64,000 nt of DNA from Clostridiales bacterium. Lineage in GTDB: Bacteria > Actinomycetota > Coriobacteriia > Anaerosomatales > SLCP01. Positions 1 through 9,289 of the stretch are shown piece by piece. Made by a program: the position numbers and the translations under genes. The DNA lies in the NCBI GenBank assembly GCA_018333995.1, contig JAGXSG010000016.1, positions 1 to 64,000 of the forward strand. Direction: 5' to 3'. Every line of letters starts with the position of its first letter. The stretch's first letter is position 1. The notes below the pieces were generated by a model, which had not been told where the DNA came from, did no database searches, and saw only the letters and a program-made list of their open reading frames with translations.

Positions 1-1630
1 CGAAAACGCCGAAGCCTTGCGCGACGTTTGTCACAGAGCCTGCGTCAACGTCTGCTTGCGTGATGGTGTAGGCGGCCGTGAAGGTGATCTGCGCGCCGGG
101 GGCGAGGACGTCGGGGTCGCCCGGGACGTCTGCGCGGCTCGTCGCGGCCTTGTCGTCTGTGACGGTGAATGGGCCCATCAAGGTCACGTTGCCTGAGTTG
201 GTGAGCGTGTAGGTGTAGGCGATGACGTCGCCGGCCGCGTCATAGGTGGCAGGCGCCGCGGACTTCACGAGCGCAAGTTCAGGGTTCTGAAGCGCGTTAC
301 CAAAGTCCTTGTCCCACAGCTTGGTCCCGTTCACAACCGTGAAGCTGCCAACAGGCGCGACCGTCTGGAACCATCCGGGCTGTAAGACCTCGGCCAGGGT
401 GTACGAGCCTGGCAAGGGGTTCAAGAACGCGTACTTCCCAGTAGAGTCCGTGATCGTCGATGCGTAGAGCGCGCCGCCGCGGGACAACTCGATACGCCAG
501 CCCCCAAGACCGGACTCGCCAACGTCCTTGACGCCGTCAGCATTCAGGTCTTGGAACTTCATCCCATTGATGAGGGCGCTGTAGGTGAACGTGTTCGTCT
601 TGTCTGCATTCAGGGTCTCGGACATCGTCTCACTACCGAGCAGGATTTCGATCCCACCGTAGGTGGCGTACCAGTCCACGCGCGTGATGGTCGAGCCTTT
701 GGGAAGGGTCACCGATCCTGCGTACTTCGTCGCAGCCCCAGCCACGAGAGGCACATCGGGCCTCGGGCTGCTGGAGCCACTCAGCCAGTAACGGGCGAAG
801 AAGGTTGCGCCCGCGGGAGCGCCCGAGTATGTGAGCTCGAATGTCTTGACCACCGTCTCAGGGGCGGGTTTGAAGCAGAAGCTCACGTGGCTGAGCCCAT
901 ACGGCCTGTTGTTCTGCGTGTTGATCGGAGCCTGCAGGCCGGTGTCCCACGTCGCCCCTCCGAGAGGCACGTAGTCGTACAGGTTGGCGTCGGGGCCACC
1001 CTTGGCGACCACCTTATAGACGATAATTCCGCTCGCGGACCAATCAAACGACGTGCTCGACGCGTTCGAAATGGTCACTGTGCCGCCACCGGGCACCGCA
1101 TACACGCCGTTCGTAGGCGCTCTGTCGATCTTGAACTCGGTGTAGCCCTCGGATGGAGAGATACTGCTACATGTGGGATTGCCCTCAAGGAATATCGCGG
1201 TCACGCCTCGACCGCTCGTCTGGCTGTTACTCGCGATCCGCACGGTGCCGCCGGTCGCACCGCCCCCGGTCGATGTCGAGGTCGAGGCGATTCGGGATCC
1301 ATCCGTGGCTTCTAATACGCTATCGCCATCAGAGTTCGCGGAATCGGCTTCGGCGCCCACGTCGTCACTGTCCGTCAGACCCTCTGTCTCGCCCGCGATG
1401 TCGACCGGTGCGTCATCACCGGCGACCGGTGCGTCATCACCGGCGACAGACGCCGTCGCCACTACTGATTCGCCGACGTCAGCGGATGTCTCGGGTGGCG
1501 GCGCCGCCTCCCCGGCATACGACACGGGCGGCGACGCACCGGCACCCGTGAACATTATGGAAATCACGAGAATCAGATATGTCTTGAACACCCTGTGTAG
1601 CAAAGAGTTGCTACGCACCATACGCGACAT
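1..1630 (-). CDS. Secreted surface protein with SdrD-like and DUF11/DUF7507-like domains, 3' part missing
   Basis: About 543 N-terminal residues are visible and the frame is still open at the left edge. The first residues are basic (MSRMVRSNSLLHRVFK) and are followed by a hydrophobic stretch (YLILVISIMF) and an AGA-type cleavage region, so a signal peptide is likely. Next comes a low-complexity Asp/Glu/Ala/Ser linker up to about residue 115. A cysteine-containing domain follows, and then a prealbumin-like repeat (around residues 355-420, with DLNADGVKDVGESGLGGW, the SdrD-B signature). The last part reads as a DUF11/DUF7507 repeat (residues 450 on, LTNSGNVTLMGPFTVTD). Such proteins are exported adhesins or wall proteins; the ligand is unknown. 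The start is the first ATG of the frame; a second in-frame ATG lies three codons later. No sorting signal can be judged because the C-terminus is missing. Confidence 0.85.
   Translation of the reverse strand, partial: MSRMVRSNSLLHRVFKTYLILVISIMFTGAGASPPVSYAGEAAPPPETSADVGESVVATASVAGDDAPVAGDDAPVDIAGETEGLTDSDDVGAEADSANSDGDSVLEATDGSRIASTSTSTGGGATGGTVRIASNSQTSGRGVTAIFLEGNPTCSSISPSEGYTEFKIDRAPTNGVYAVPGGGTVTISNASSTSFDWSASGIIVYKVVAKGGPDANLYDYVPLGGATWDTGLQAPINTQNNRPYGLSHVSFCFKPAPETVVKTFELTYSGAPAGATFFARYWLSGSSSPRPDVPLVAGAATKYAGSVTLPKGSTITRVDWYATYGGIEILLGSETMSETLNADKTNTFTYSALINGMKFQDLNADGVKDVGESGLGGWRIELSRGGALYASTITDSTGKYAFLNPLPGSYTLAEVLQPGWFQTVAPVGSFTVVNGTKLWDKDFGNALQNPELALVKSAAPATYDAAGDVIAYTYTLTNSGNVTLMGPFTVTDDKAATSRADVPGDPDVLAPGAQITFTAAYTITQADVDAGSVTNVAQGFGVF
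1404..1445 (-). repeat. 21-bp tandem repeat, two copies
   Basis: Two identical adjacent 21-bp units lie at 1404-1424 and 1425-1445, inside the acidic linker of the surface protein. Each encodes one VAGDDAP heptapeptide, so copy number changes would keep the frame and only change linker length. Confidence 0.85.
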
Positions 1631-1704
1631 GGTTTCCAACCCCTCTTCTCAGTGACACCGGACCCCTGCCTGACCGCTTTCGAAAAGGACTGAAAACGAC
1701 AGAT

Positions 1705-1899
1705 CTAATGGGCCGGTCTCACCACTGGCTCCCCGCCGCCCTGCTCGGTGACCGACATGATGTCGGCGACGGATCTTAGCCTCCCTGATGATTCGGGCAC
1801 AGCCCGAACCATCACGATGGGGTTTTCAACGGGTGTCGTGCTCGGGCTACCTTCTTCAGCGTATACCCGCAGTCCGAGGAAGACACTGGTGAGCGCCAT
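1705..1899 (-). CDS. Possible small hypothetical protein downstream of lon
   Basis: A 64-codon frame begins 47 bases after the lon stop on the same strand. It has an N-terminal hydrophobic segment (MALTSVFLGLRVYA) followed by a polar tail. I recognise no family. No convincing ribosome binding site precedes the ATG, and third-position GC is lower than in neighbouring genes, so it may be spurious or decaying. If real, it could be a short exported peptide translated from the lon transcript. Confidence 0.3.
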   Translation of the reverse strand: MALTSVFLGLRVYAEEGSPSTTPVENPIVMVRAVPESSGRLRSVADIMSVTEQGGGEPVVRPAH

Positions 1900-1946
1900 C
1901 GTTCATTCGTATGAACTCGGGTTGGCGCGGTGTTCAGGCAGTCGCG

Positions 1947-4325
1947 TCAGCGCGTGTCCGGGTCACGGCGTTTACGTTGCACCGGTGGTCGGCAGAACTC
2001 TACAAGGGCGCGTTTGAGCACCTCATCCATGGTATTCACCGGGATGATCGCCAACTCATCACGAATATGTTGTGGAACCAGTTCGAGGTCGCGCTCGTTC
2101 TCTTTAGGTATCAGCACGGTTGCCAGTCCTGCCCGGTGTGCCGCGAGAAGTTTCTCTTTGAGGCCGCCGATGGGCAGGACCCGGCCCCTCAGCGTGATCT
2201 CACCGGTCATGGCGATGTCCCGCCGCACCGGGCACCCCATCAGAACGGACGCGAGAGAAACCGCCATGGTGATCCCCGCCGACGGCCCGTCTTTGGGAAT
2301 CGCCGCCGCCGGCACGTGGATGTGCATGTCGCACTTCTCGGCGAAATCCTGATCGATGCCGAGCGCCTCGGCCCGCGTCCGGATGTAGGAAACCGCGGCT
2401 TGCGCCGACTCGCGCATCACGTCGCCGAGGTGCCCAGTCATCAAGAGCGATCCTTTGCCGGGCATCTTGGTCGCCTCGATCGTGATGACATCGCCGCCGG
2501 CCTCCGTCCACACCAGGCCCGTCGCGGCTCCGATCTCATCTTTCTCCTCGGCGAGGCCGTACGAGAACTTCGGGGGACCTAGATACTTGTGGGCGGTCCG
2601 CCCGGTGACGCGTGTCTTGCCCCTTTTGCCCTCAACAACCTTGCGGGCGACTTGGCGGCACACCATCGCGGCCGTTCGCTCCAGGTTGCGAACTCCCGCT
2701 TCGCGGGTGTAACGGCGGACGATCTCTCGAAGCGCGTCTTCGGTGAACTCAAGCTTGCCAGGTGTCAGACCGTGCTCCCTGATCTGTTTGGGCACCAGGT
2801 ACGCCTCGGCGATGTGGAGCTTCTCGTCTTCTGTGTAGCCGGGGAAGTGAATGACCTCCATGCGGTCGCGCAGGGCGGGCGGAATCGGGTCTAGGAGATT
2901 GGCGGTGGTGATGAACATGACATTGGAGAGGTCGAACGGCGCCTCGAGGTAGTGGTCTTGGAACGCGTAGTTTTGCTCAGGATCGAGCACCTCGAGCAGT
3001 GCGGAGGTTGGGTCGCCACGGAAATCCATCCCGACCTTGTCGATCTCGTCCATCATGAAGACAGGGTTGCTGGTGCCCGCCTGGTTGATCGACTGGATAA
3101 TGCGGCCGGGAAGCGCGCCCACATAGGTGCGGCGATGCCCACGTATCTCGGCCTCGTCACGCACCCCGCCAAGCGATATCCGGATGAACTCGCGCCCAAG
3201 CGAGCGCGCAATCGATTTGCCGATCGAGGTCTTGCCCACACCTGGCGGACCGACGAAGCATAGAATCGGTCCGCGCATCTTGTCAGTGAGCTTGTGCACG
3301 GCAAGGTATTCGAGGACGCGTTCCTTAACCTTCTCGAGACCGTAATGGTCCTCGTCGAGGATCTTTTGCGCGTCAATCAAATCGAGCTTCTCTGTGGACT
3401 CGACACGCCACGGCAGCCCAATCAGCCAGTCGAGGTACGTGCGGATGACGCTCGTCTCGGCGGCCGCCGGCGGCATCTTCTCAAGACGTCCAAGCTCCTT
3501 TAGAGCCTTCTCCTCGACCGCATCCGGCATGCCCGATGCGGCGATCCTTTCCCGGTACTCGTCAACCTCGGCCTGAATCTCGTCAAGATGACCGAGTTCC
3601 TGTTGAATCGCTTTTAGCTGCTCGCGCAAGAAGTACTCCCGCTGCGTCTTGGTCATCGACTCCTTTACTCGATCCTGGATCTTCGAGCCAAGCTCGAGGA
3701 TCTCGAGCTCCTTTTTCAGAAACACCGAAGCCGTCTCGAGTCGCTTCCGAGGGTCTGCCGCCTCGAGGATCTGCTGTTTCTCGCCAACTTTCAGGTTCAA
3801 GTGGAAAACGATGAAGTCCGCGAGCCTTCCGGGCTCCTCAATGGCCGAGGCGGCCATGAGCACTTCTTGCGGAATCGGCTTGCCGAGGTCAGTCGCGCGC
3901 TCAAAATCATTCACGATCGCACGCATGAGCGCGTGCGTCTCGAAATCAGCCTCCGTCTCCTCCTCGATCACCTCGACACGCACGAGGAAGTGCGGCTCCG
4001 TCTGAAGGTACTCCAGGATACGTATCCGCTGCTGGCCCTCGACGAGCGCTTTGGCGGTGCCGTCGGGCAGCTTCAGCTCTTGCAGGATGGTCGAGACGCA
4101 CCCTATCTCGTAGATGTCACCAACTCCCGGATCAGGCGTCTCGGCCTCCTTCTGCGTGACGAGGGCCACGAGATGGTCACCGCGCAGTGCCTCCTCGAGC
4201 GCCAGCATCGATCGCTCTCTGCCCACGAAGAGCGGGACGACGAGATTCGGGAAGAGTACGAGGTCCCGCAAGGGTATGAGCGGAAGTACCTCGGGAATGC
4301 TGTTGGTCTGGCTACTCTGGGGCAT
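1947..4325 (-). CDS. lon: ATP-dependent Lon protease (S16 family)
   Basis: A cytoplasmic homo-oligomeric AAA+ protease that degrades misfolded and regulatory proteins. At 792 residues it matches the usual LonA length. The N-terminal LAN domain covers about residues 12-205. The AAA+ module has Walker A GPPGVGKT at 359-366 and Walker B VFMMDEID at 422-429. The proteolytic domain has the catalytic dyad Ser682 (in PKDGPSAG) and Lys725 (in [14 protein letters not shown]). A purine-rich site (AGAAGGGAA) lies just upstream of the ATG. The gene is divergent from the DUF6049-like gene, with about 125 bases between starts. I searched this gap for HrcA/CIRCE and HspR/HAIR operators and saw none. Confidence 0.98.
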   Translation of the reverse strand: MPQSSQTNSIPEVLPLIPLRDLVLFPNLVVPLFVGRERSMLALEEALRGDHLVALVTQKEAETPDPGVGDIYEIGCVSTILQELKLPDGTAKALVEGQQRIRILEYLQTEPHFLVRVEVIEEETEADFETHALMRAIVNDFERATDLGKPIPQEVLMAASAIEEPGRLADFIVFHLNLKVGEKQQILEAADPRKRLETASVFLKKELEILELGSKIQDRVKESMTKTQREYFLREQLKAIQQELGHLDEIQAEVDEYRERIAASGMPDAVEEKALKELGRLEKMPPAAAETSVIRTYLDWLIGLPWRVESTEKLDLIDAQKILDEDHYGLEKVKERVLEYLAVHKLTDKMRGPILCFVGPPGVGKTSIGKSIARSLGREFIRISLGGVRDEAEIRGHRRTYVGALPGRIIQSINQAGTSNPVFMMDEIDKVGMDFRGDPTSALLEVLDPEQNYAFQDHYLEAPFDLSNVMFITTANLLDPIPPALRDRMEVIHFPGYTEDEKLHIAEAYLVPKQIREHGLTPGKLEFTEDALREIVRRYTREAGVRNLERTAAMVCRQVARKVVEGKRGKTRVTGRTAHKYLGPPKFSYGLAEEKDEIGAATGLVWTEAGGDVITIEATKMPGKGSLLMTGHLGDVMRESAQAAVSYIRTRAEALGIDQDFAEKCDMHIHVPAAAIPKDGPSAGITMAVSLASVLMGCPVRRDIAMTGEITLRGRVLPIGGLKEKLLAAHRAGLATVLIPKENERDLELVPQHIRDELAIIPVNTMDEVLKRALVEFCRPPVQRKRRDPDTR

Positions 4326-4452
4326 CTCGGCGTGGTTCCCTTCTCTTGTCGCCGTGCGATAATCATTCTGCCCTATTCACCCTGGCGATACACGCGCCGG
4401 TCACTGTGGCGGACAGGGCGTACGTGTGGAGACTAGGTGTGAGGAGCACCCT

Positions 4453-6417
4453 TTGGCTCTGACCCACGTAATCGGCAGACCGCCAACCAAGCGGCTTGCA
4501 CTTGCGGCCGTGGCGTGTCTCACCGCGGCCCTCATTGGCCTGCCTGGAAGTAGTGTGGTACACGCCGCGCCTGAGAGCGCGACCATCGACGTGCATGTGT
4601 CGGCGAACGCGATATCAGTACCCTCCGACGGGGCATTCTCGGTTGCCGTCTCATCGTTCGTGAAGGTGCCCACACCATACTTCGAGGTCCGCTTTCAACT
4701 ACGGCGGCCAGACGGGCGGCTCCTCTTCCAACGCACAGAGGTGCGAAACAACGTCGAAGCCGGAACGGTCGACGTCGTGTTCGAGCGAACCCTCGACGAC
4801 CTTTCACTCCGGCCGGCGGCGTATCCGTACGAGATACGCGTGCGAACCGAGACCGGCGAGCCTCGGGAGCAGACGATCGAAGGCGCCCTGCTCGTGCATG
4901 CGCGTGAGCCCGAGGTAACACCATTTGCCCTCGTCGTCCGCGTGAATCCCGTCCCCCTGTTCGATCCCGAGGGCCGGTTCGTGTCAAGCCCCCACGAAAC
5001 AGACGGCGCGCGACAAGCGGTCGAAACGCTTGCGGCCGCGGTGCTTTCCGATCCCCGGCTGTCCGTTTCGCTTCTCATGCCACCAGTGGTGCTCGACGAG
5101 TGGTCCCAGATCGCAGACGGCTTTCAGATCGCCGGACCGGCAGGCATAACCGACGTGGGCGCTGACGAGGCTGCGCCCCTCCAGTACCGTCAGTCACTCG
5201 ACGATCTCAAAGCGGCGCTCGCAACCGGTCGACTCGAACTTCTCAACGTCCCCTACGCCGACCCGGATCTCGCGGGACTGATCGAAATGCGCTCCTTGCA
5301 CGACCTCGGCACGCACTACTCTCGCGCCCAATCGACGGTTCTTGCCACTACCGAGACGAGCCCTTCTGCCGGATCCGCGACCTCATCGCTGTACGCAAGC
5401 GAAACGGTGCTGGATGTCTTGGCTGGCCGAGGCATCGAGTACGTGCTGCTCGACCCGGATAGCCTGCGCGCGCACGACGCTAGCGCGACCCCGGGAGTGT
5501 GGAGTCTTCGGGGATCGGCACTCAAAGCGCTCGCGGTCGACACTGTCGCGCGCGAGCTGATCGCCTCACGCGACGCCACTGCCGCCATCGAGCACATCTT
5601 CTCGCGCTCGGTGTCATCTGAGCCGAGCGTCCCGGTGGTCGCCGTACACGACGCGGGAACCGGATCTCCCGCCGGGATCGTGGCGGCGCTCGATCTCGTT
5701 CGCGCGATGGCTAGCGTTCCGTGGGCGCAACCGGTGACAGCGGCTGAAGCCGCGCTTGCGCCACCGAGCGGCACAGCGGCCCCGATTGCGCAGCATCCGG
5801 CCGACGACGCTCCACCGGGGTACTGGGATGAGGTCGCTCAAGCCCGGCGATACGCCCACGCGCTCGAAAGCGCGGTCGGCACGAACGACCCCGACGCCCA
5901 GGCGGTCGCAAGAGCGTCACTCATCGCGCAAAGCAGGAGTTGGGCGGGACCCGATGGCCGGTGGAGTCTTGCTGACCGTGGCCGCGCCTTCTCGGCCACC
6001 GCTGTTCGCCAAGCGCGAAGTCTCCTCGAACAGGTAAGCGTGACAACACGGGACGTGACCCTCTCCGGTCCGCGGGGGCGTATCCCGCTTAGCATCACGA
6101 ACGGATCGGACAAGACCCTGACCGTCACCCTCAAGCTCTTCGGCGAGGGGATGCACTTCGGAAGCGGCGCGTCCGAGAGGATCACATTGCGTCCGCAAGA
6201 GAGCTACCATACCGTTCCCGTTGACTTGCAGTCGTCACTGAGCGGCAGGTTCACCGTGGAGATCTGGGCATCGGAGGTTATGCTCACGCAGACGACAGCG
6301 ACCGTGCGAGCATCGTACCTCGACAGACTCGCCGTTATCGGCGGGGTTGCGCTCGTACTCATCGGACTCCTCTACTTCATCCGGCGCAAAACACGCGAAC
6401 TCGGGGACGTACCGTAG
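4453..6417 (+). CDS. DUF6049-like exported protein with a C-terminal membrane anchor
   Basis: A protein of about 654 residues with an N-terminal signal sequence (LALAAVACLTAALIGLPG ... VHAAP), a large extracytoplasmic part and one C-terminal membrane helix (LAVIGGVALVLIGLLYFI) ending in a short basic tail. Layout and position just upstream of trxB-trxA resemble the actinobacterial DUF6049 family, which sits beside mviN and trxB near the origin; here mviN is absent. The TTG at 4453 is preferred because GAGGAG ends 7 bases upstream; an in-frame GTG at 4426 would add nine residues and leave that Shine-Dalgarno inside the gene. The function is unknown, possibly cell-envelope assembly. The family call is from memory of architecture and synteny, not from a search. 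Confidence 0.8.
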   Translation: MALTHVIGRPPTKRLALAAVACLTAALIGLPGSSVVHAAPESATIDVHVSANAISVPSDGAFSVAVSSFVKVPTPYFEVRFQLRRPDGRLLFQRTEVRNNVEAGTVDVVFERTLDDLSLRPAAYPYEIRVRTETGEPREQTIEGALLVHAREPEVTPFALVVRVNPVPLFDPEGRFVSSPHETDGARQAVETLAAAVLSDPRLSVSLLMPPVVLDEWSQIADGFQIAGPAGITDVGADEAAPLQYRQSLDDLKAALATGRLELLNVPYADPDLAGLIEMRSLHDLGTHYSRAQSTVLATTETSPSAGSATSSLYASETVLDVLAGRGIEYVLLDPDSLRAHDASATPGVWSLRGSALKALAVDTVARELIASRDATAAIEHIFSRSVSSEPSVPVVAVHDAGTGSPAGIVAALDLVRAMASVPWAQPVTAAEAALAPPSGTAAPIAQHPADDAPPGYWDEVAQARRYAHALESAVGTNDPDAQAVARASLIAQSRSWAGPDGRWSLADRGRAFSATAVRQARSLLEQVSVTTRDVTLSGPRGRIPLSITNGSDKTLTVTLKLFGEGMHFGSGASERITLRPQESYHTVPVDLQSSLSGRFTVEIWASEVMLTQTTATVRASYLDRLAVIGGVALVLIGLLYFIRRKTRELGDVP

Positions 6418-6465
6418 TTGAGAGCGTGGATTCTCCACACGATCACCGTGTCCCGGACGGGACGA

Positions 6466-6520
6466 AACGCTAGCGTTCCCTATACCATTGGGCATACTGT
6501 GACGAAGCCCGGCATATGAT
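6466..6520 (+). promoter_or_regulatory. Putative promoter/operator of the PIN-TPR gene
   Basis: The 121-base gap after the DUF6049-like gene holds a perfect 12-bp palindrome AACGCTAGCGTT (6466-6477) and a -10-like TATGAT (6515-6520). A GAGG site follows, before the ATG at 6539. Two short inverted repeats, GTGGA-TTC-TCCAC and GTCCC-GGAC-GGGAC, precede the palindrome and may help end the upstream transcript. No good -35 was found, so the assignment is tentative. Confidence 0.35.
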
Positions 6521-6538
6521 CGACCCGAGGATGCGCCC

Positions 6539-7654
6539 ATGAAGACCGTCGTACTCGACACCAACGTGCTACTAGCCGATCCAAACGCACTGCTCGCATT
6601 CCCGGATGCCGAGGTCGTGATCCCTGAAACGGTCTTGAGCGAACTCGATAAGCTCAAAACCTCACGAGTCGATCCTGACCTGCGCTTCCGCGGCCGTGAG
6701 GTGAGCCGAATTCTTTTCGAGCTCTCCGAGCAGGGCAACCTCATCGAGGGTGTCGACCTTCCCGACGGTGGCACGCTGCGAGTGGTTCCGCTCGACACGG
6801 ACGCTGAGATTCCTGACGGACTGACCGTTCGCAACTCCGATGACCGAATCCTGGCCGTCACGGTCCAACTGAGCCAAGCGGGCTCTCCGGACGGCATCAG
6901 GCTCGTGACCAACGACCTCAACATGCTCCTCAAAGCGCAAACGTACGGCGTCGAGGTCGAACGTCACTCAGATGGACCAGACGGCGGTTTCGCGAAGCGA
7001 TTCATCATCCGCCCGTTCCAGCGGTACCGGATACCTCTTGGCATCCTCGCTACCTCGGTCGCGATTTTCGCAGCCATCGTGTTTGTGTCGGTGTGGGGCC
7101 CCGGCACGCGGGCACCGTTAGCTGGCACCCTCCCCGCCGAGTTCCGCGACCAGCTTCCAGTCAGTCAACAACGCATCCTCGACTACTTGATCGCGCTTGA
7201 CCAGAACGAAACGGATCTCGACACGCGGCTCTCACTCGCAAACCTCTACTTCGACCTCCTCGTGAACACCGGGGACATCGGCTACGCGACTCTCGCGATA
7301 CGCCACTACGAGCGCTATTTGGAGATTCGCCCAGAGAACTCCGAGGTGCGAGTAAACTACTCCGTCGCACTGTTCCGCGCTGGAAGCACCGACCGGGCGA
7401 TCCAGGAGAGCGTGCGCATCCTGGAGCATGAGCCGAACCACGTGCTCGCGAACTACTATCTCGGCCTGTACTACTGGCGGGGCCGTCAGGACTTCCCGCT
7501 CGCCGCGAGTCAGTTCAGCAAGGTGATCACCCTAACTGGCAACGGAGACGAGCGGGCGCAGACGATCAACCGTGACGCGGCCGCCGCGCTCGAGCAGGTA
7601 CGAGTCGACGCCGAGGCCGCGGGCGAACCGCTTCCCGAGGGGGGGACGTTTTAG
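6539..7654 (+). CDS. PIN-domain / transmembrane / TPR fusion protein
   Basis: A 371-residue protein with three parts. Residues 1-145 form a PIN nuclease-like domain of the type found in PhoH-linked proteins. The expected acidic residues are Asp7 (VVLDTNVLL), Glu35 (LSELDKLK), Asp101/Asp102 (NSDDRIL) and Asp126 (VTNDLNML). Residues 165-186 form one membrane helix preceded by a basic stretch (KRFIIRPFQRYR), which predicts a cytoplasmic N-terminus. Residues about 195-355 form TPR-like helices (LANLYFDLL, ALFRAGSTDRAIQES, ANYYLGLYYWRG) that would lie outside the membrane. PIN domains are metal-dependent RNases. No antitoxin-like gene is adjacent, so a toxin role is not supported. The gene ends two bases before the trxB start, suggesting one operon. 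Confidence 0.9.
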   Translation: MKTVVLDTNVLLADPNALLAFPDAEVVIPETVLSELDKLKTSRVDPDLRFRGREVSRILFELSEQGNLIEGVDLPDGGTLRVVPLDTDAEIPDGLTVRNSDDRILAVTVQLSQAGSPDGIRLVTNDLNMLLKAQTYGVEVERHSDGPDGGFAKRFIIRPFQRYRIPLGILATSVAIFAAIVFVSVWGPGTRAPLAGTLPAEFRDQLPVSQQRILDYLIALDQNETDLDTRLSLANLYFDLLVNTGDIGYATLAIRHYERYLEIRPENSEVRVNYSVALFRAGSTDRAIQESVRILEHEPNHVLANYYLGLYYWRGRQDFPLAASQFSKVITLTGNGDERAQTINRDAAAALEQVRVDAEAAGEPLPEGGTF

Positions 7655-7655
7655 C

Positions 7656-8594
7656 ATGCACTCCGTCGACATCGCCATCATCGGTGCTGGTCCCGCCGGT
7701 CTGACCGCTGCCCTCTACGCCGCCCGCGCACGGGCGCGCACCGTTGTATTCGAGCGAGGGATCCCGGGTGGACAGATCATCACGACCGATTGGGTGGAGA
7801 ACTATCCGGGTTTTCCCAAGGGGCTCTCCGGACAAGAGCTCGGTGACCTTATGCTGGCCCAGGCCGAGGAGTTTGGTGCCGAGGTCAAGCCGTTCACCCC
7901 TGTCTCGTCGCTCCGGGGCGAAGGCCTCGATTTCGTCGTGTCGACCGAGGACGGAGAGGAATATCTAGCGAAGGCCGTCGTCATCGCGACCGGAGCCGTG
8001 CCAAAGAAGCTCGGGGTTCCCGGAGAGGCCGAATACACCGGGCGCGGAGTGTCGTGGTGCGCGACGTGTGACGGCGCGCTCTACCGGGACAAGACCGTCG
8101 CGGTGGTGGGCGGCGGAAACGCGGCGGTGGAAGAGGCGCTGTTCCTCACCAAGTTCGCTTCCCGCGTCTACCTCATCCATAGGCGAGGAGAACTGCGCGC
8201 GACCAAGTGTATCCAGGAGCGCTGCTTTGATAACAAGAAGATTGAGATGAAGTGGAGCCGTGTGGTCGATGCCATCGAAGGCGACGGCTCGCGAGTCACG
8301 GCCGTACGTCTTTCGCCCGCCGAAGGCGGCGTTGCCGAGCGACTTGAACTCGACGGCGTGTTTGTCTTCGTCGGAGTCGATCCGGTCAACTCGATCGTGA
8401 GTGACCTCGTCGAGCTCAACGAAAGCGGGTACGTCAAGATCGATCACGACGGCCGCACCGGGTGGCCGGGACTGTTCGCGGCAGGCGACGTGACTGACTC
8501 CGAGCTCAAACAGGTGATCACCGCGGCCGCGAAGGGCGCGTCGGCTGCGTTCGAGGCGCTGCGGTACGTCGATGATAAGGTATGCTCCATCTAG
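7656..8594 (+). CDS. trxB: Thioredoxin-disulfide reductase (NADPH)
   Basis: A 312-residue flavoprotein that reduces thioredoxin with NADPH in the cytosol. Visible features are the FAD site GAGPAGL (10-16), the redox pair Cys135-Ala-Thr-Cys138, the NADPH-binding GGGNAAVEEA and the HRR motif in VYLIHRRGELRA, and the C-terminal FAD motif GLFAAGDVTD. The ATG at 7656 is chosen because a G-rich ribosome binding site (GAGGGGGGG) precedes it; a longer in-frame reading would overlap the PIN-TPR gene. trxA follows 27 bases later, so reductase and substrate are probably co-expressed. Confidence 0.96.
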   Translation: MHSVDIAIIGAGPAGLTAALYAARARARTVVFERGIPGGQIITTDWVENYPGFPKGLSGQELGDLMLAQAEEFGAEVKPFTPVSSLRGEGLDFVVSTEDGEEYLAKAVVIATGAVPKKLGVPGEAEYTGRGVSWCATCDGALYRDKTVAVVGGGNAAVEEALFLTKFASRVYLIHRRGELRATKCIQERCFDNKKIEMKWSRVVDAIEGDGSRVTAVRLSPAEGGVAERLELDGVFVFVGVDPVNSIVSDLVELNESGYVKIDHDGRTGWPGLFAAGDVTDSELKQVITAAAKGASAAFEALRYVDDKVCSI

Positions 8595-8621
8595 AGTGCA
8601 TCGCCGAAAGGAGTCAGGGAT

Positions 8622-8951
8622 ATGGGAGACACGCTAATCCAGGTGACCGACGCAAGCTTCGAGCAAGACATCGTAAACGCGGCCACGCCGGCCGTACTCG
8701 ATTTCTGGGCACCGTGGTGCGGCCCGTGCCGCATGATGGAACCCGTGCTTAAAGAGCTCGCCGAGGAGTACGCTGGAAAGCTCGTTGTGGGCAAGCTCAA
8801 CGTCGACGAGAACCCCACAACCGCGAGCACATTTGAGATTCTGTCGATCCCCACCCTCCTCATCTTCAAGGACGGCGCTGTCGTCAAGAAGCTCGTTGGA
8901 GCGATGCCTAAGAAGAAGCTCGCGGAGGAGCTCGCCCCCTTGCTCGGATAG
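8622..8951 (+). CDS. trxA: Thioredoxin
   Basis: A 109-residue cytosolic thioredoxin with the classical active site WCGPC (Cys33, Cys36) and the cis-proline region SIPTLLIFKDG. It donates electrons to reductive enzymes and repairs oxidised proteins, and is recharged by the TrxB encoded just upstream. A GAAAGGAGTC ribosome binding site precedes the ATG. Confidence 0.97.
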   Translation: MGDTLIQVTDASFEQDIVNAATPAVLDFWAPWCGPCRMMEPVLKELAEEYAGKLVVGKLNVDENPTTASTFEILSIPTLLIFKDGAVVKKLVGAMPKKKLAEELAPLLG

Positions 8952-9073
8952 CGTGCGACGCTGCGCCGGCCTCGAGCCATGTTCGTACGTCGCGCCCGTC
9001 CCACCTTCTTCGTCACCGGCTCATCGAAGGGCGGTAGGTCACCATTTGCCAGACCGGAATACATATCGGACAG

Positions 9074-9289
9074 TTGAAGCTCATGATCGCGCAGGCAGAT
9101 GAGACGGTCGCGCTCGCGCAAAAGTGGCTCGAGCAAATTCACCACCTGGCGGATCACGCCGACCTCGCTGCCGAAAGCGCTCTGGTAGCGCAATCAACTG
9201 TGCTTCTCGGTGAAGCGCGGTCCAAGCTTGAAAGCGCGATTGAGGATCTTGAGTCGGAAACCGGCGGCTCAACGGTAAGACGCGTCTAG
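9074..9289 (+). CDS. Small helical hypothetical protein
   Basis: About 71 residues, almost entirely amphipathic helix (ADETVALAQKWLEQIHHLADHADLAAESALVAQ), possibly coiled-coil. No family recognised. The start is uncertain: TTG at 9074 or ATG at 9083 have weak binding sites, whereas an ATT at 9044 is preceded by a good purine run (AGGGCGGTAGG) and would add ten residues. The gene converges on cbiO, and the two frames overlap by four bases at their 3' ends. Composition is normal for the region. Confidence 0.5.
   Translation: MKLMIAQADETVALAQKWLEQIHHLADHADLAAESALVAQSTVLLGEARSKLESAIEDLESETGGSTVRRV

Noticed and set aside
551-1315. Plus-strand frames over the surface protein
   Set aside because: They are shadows of the minus-strand gene, with no ribosome binding site and no recognisable domain.
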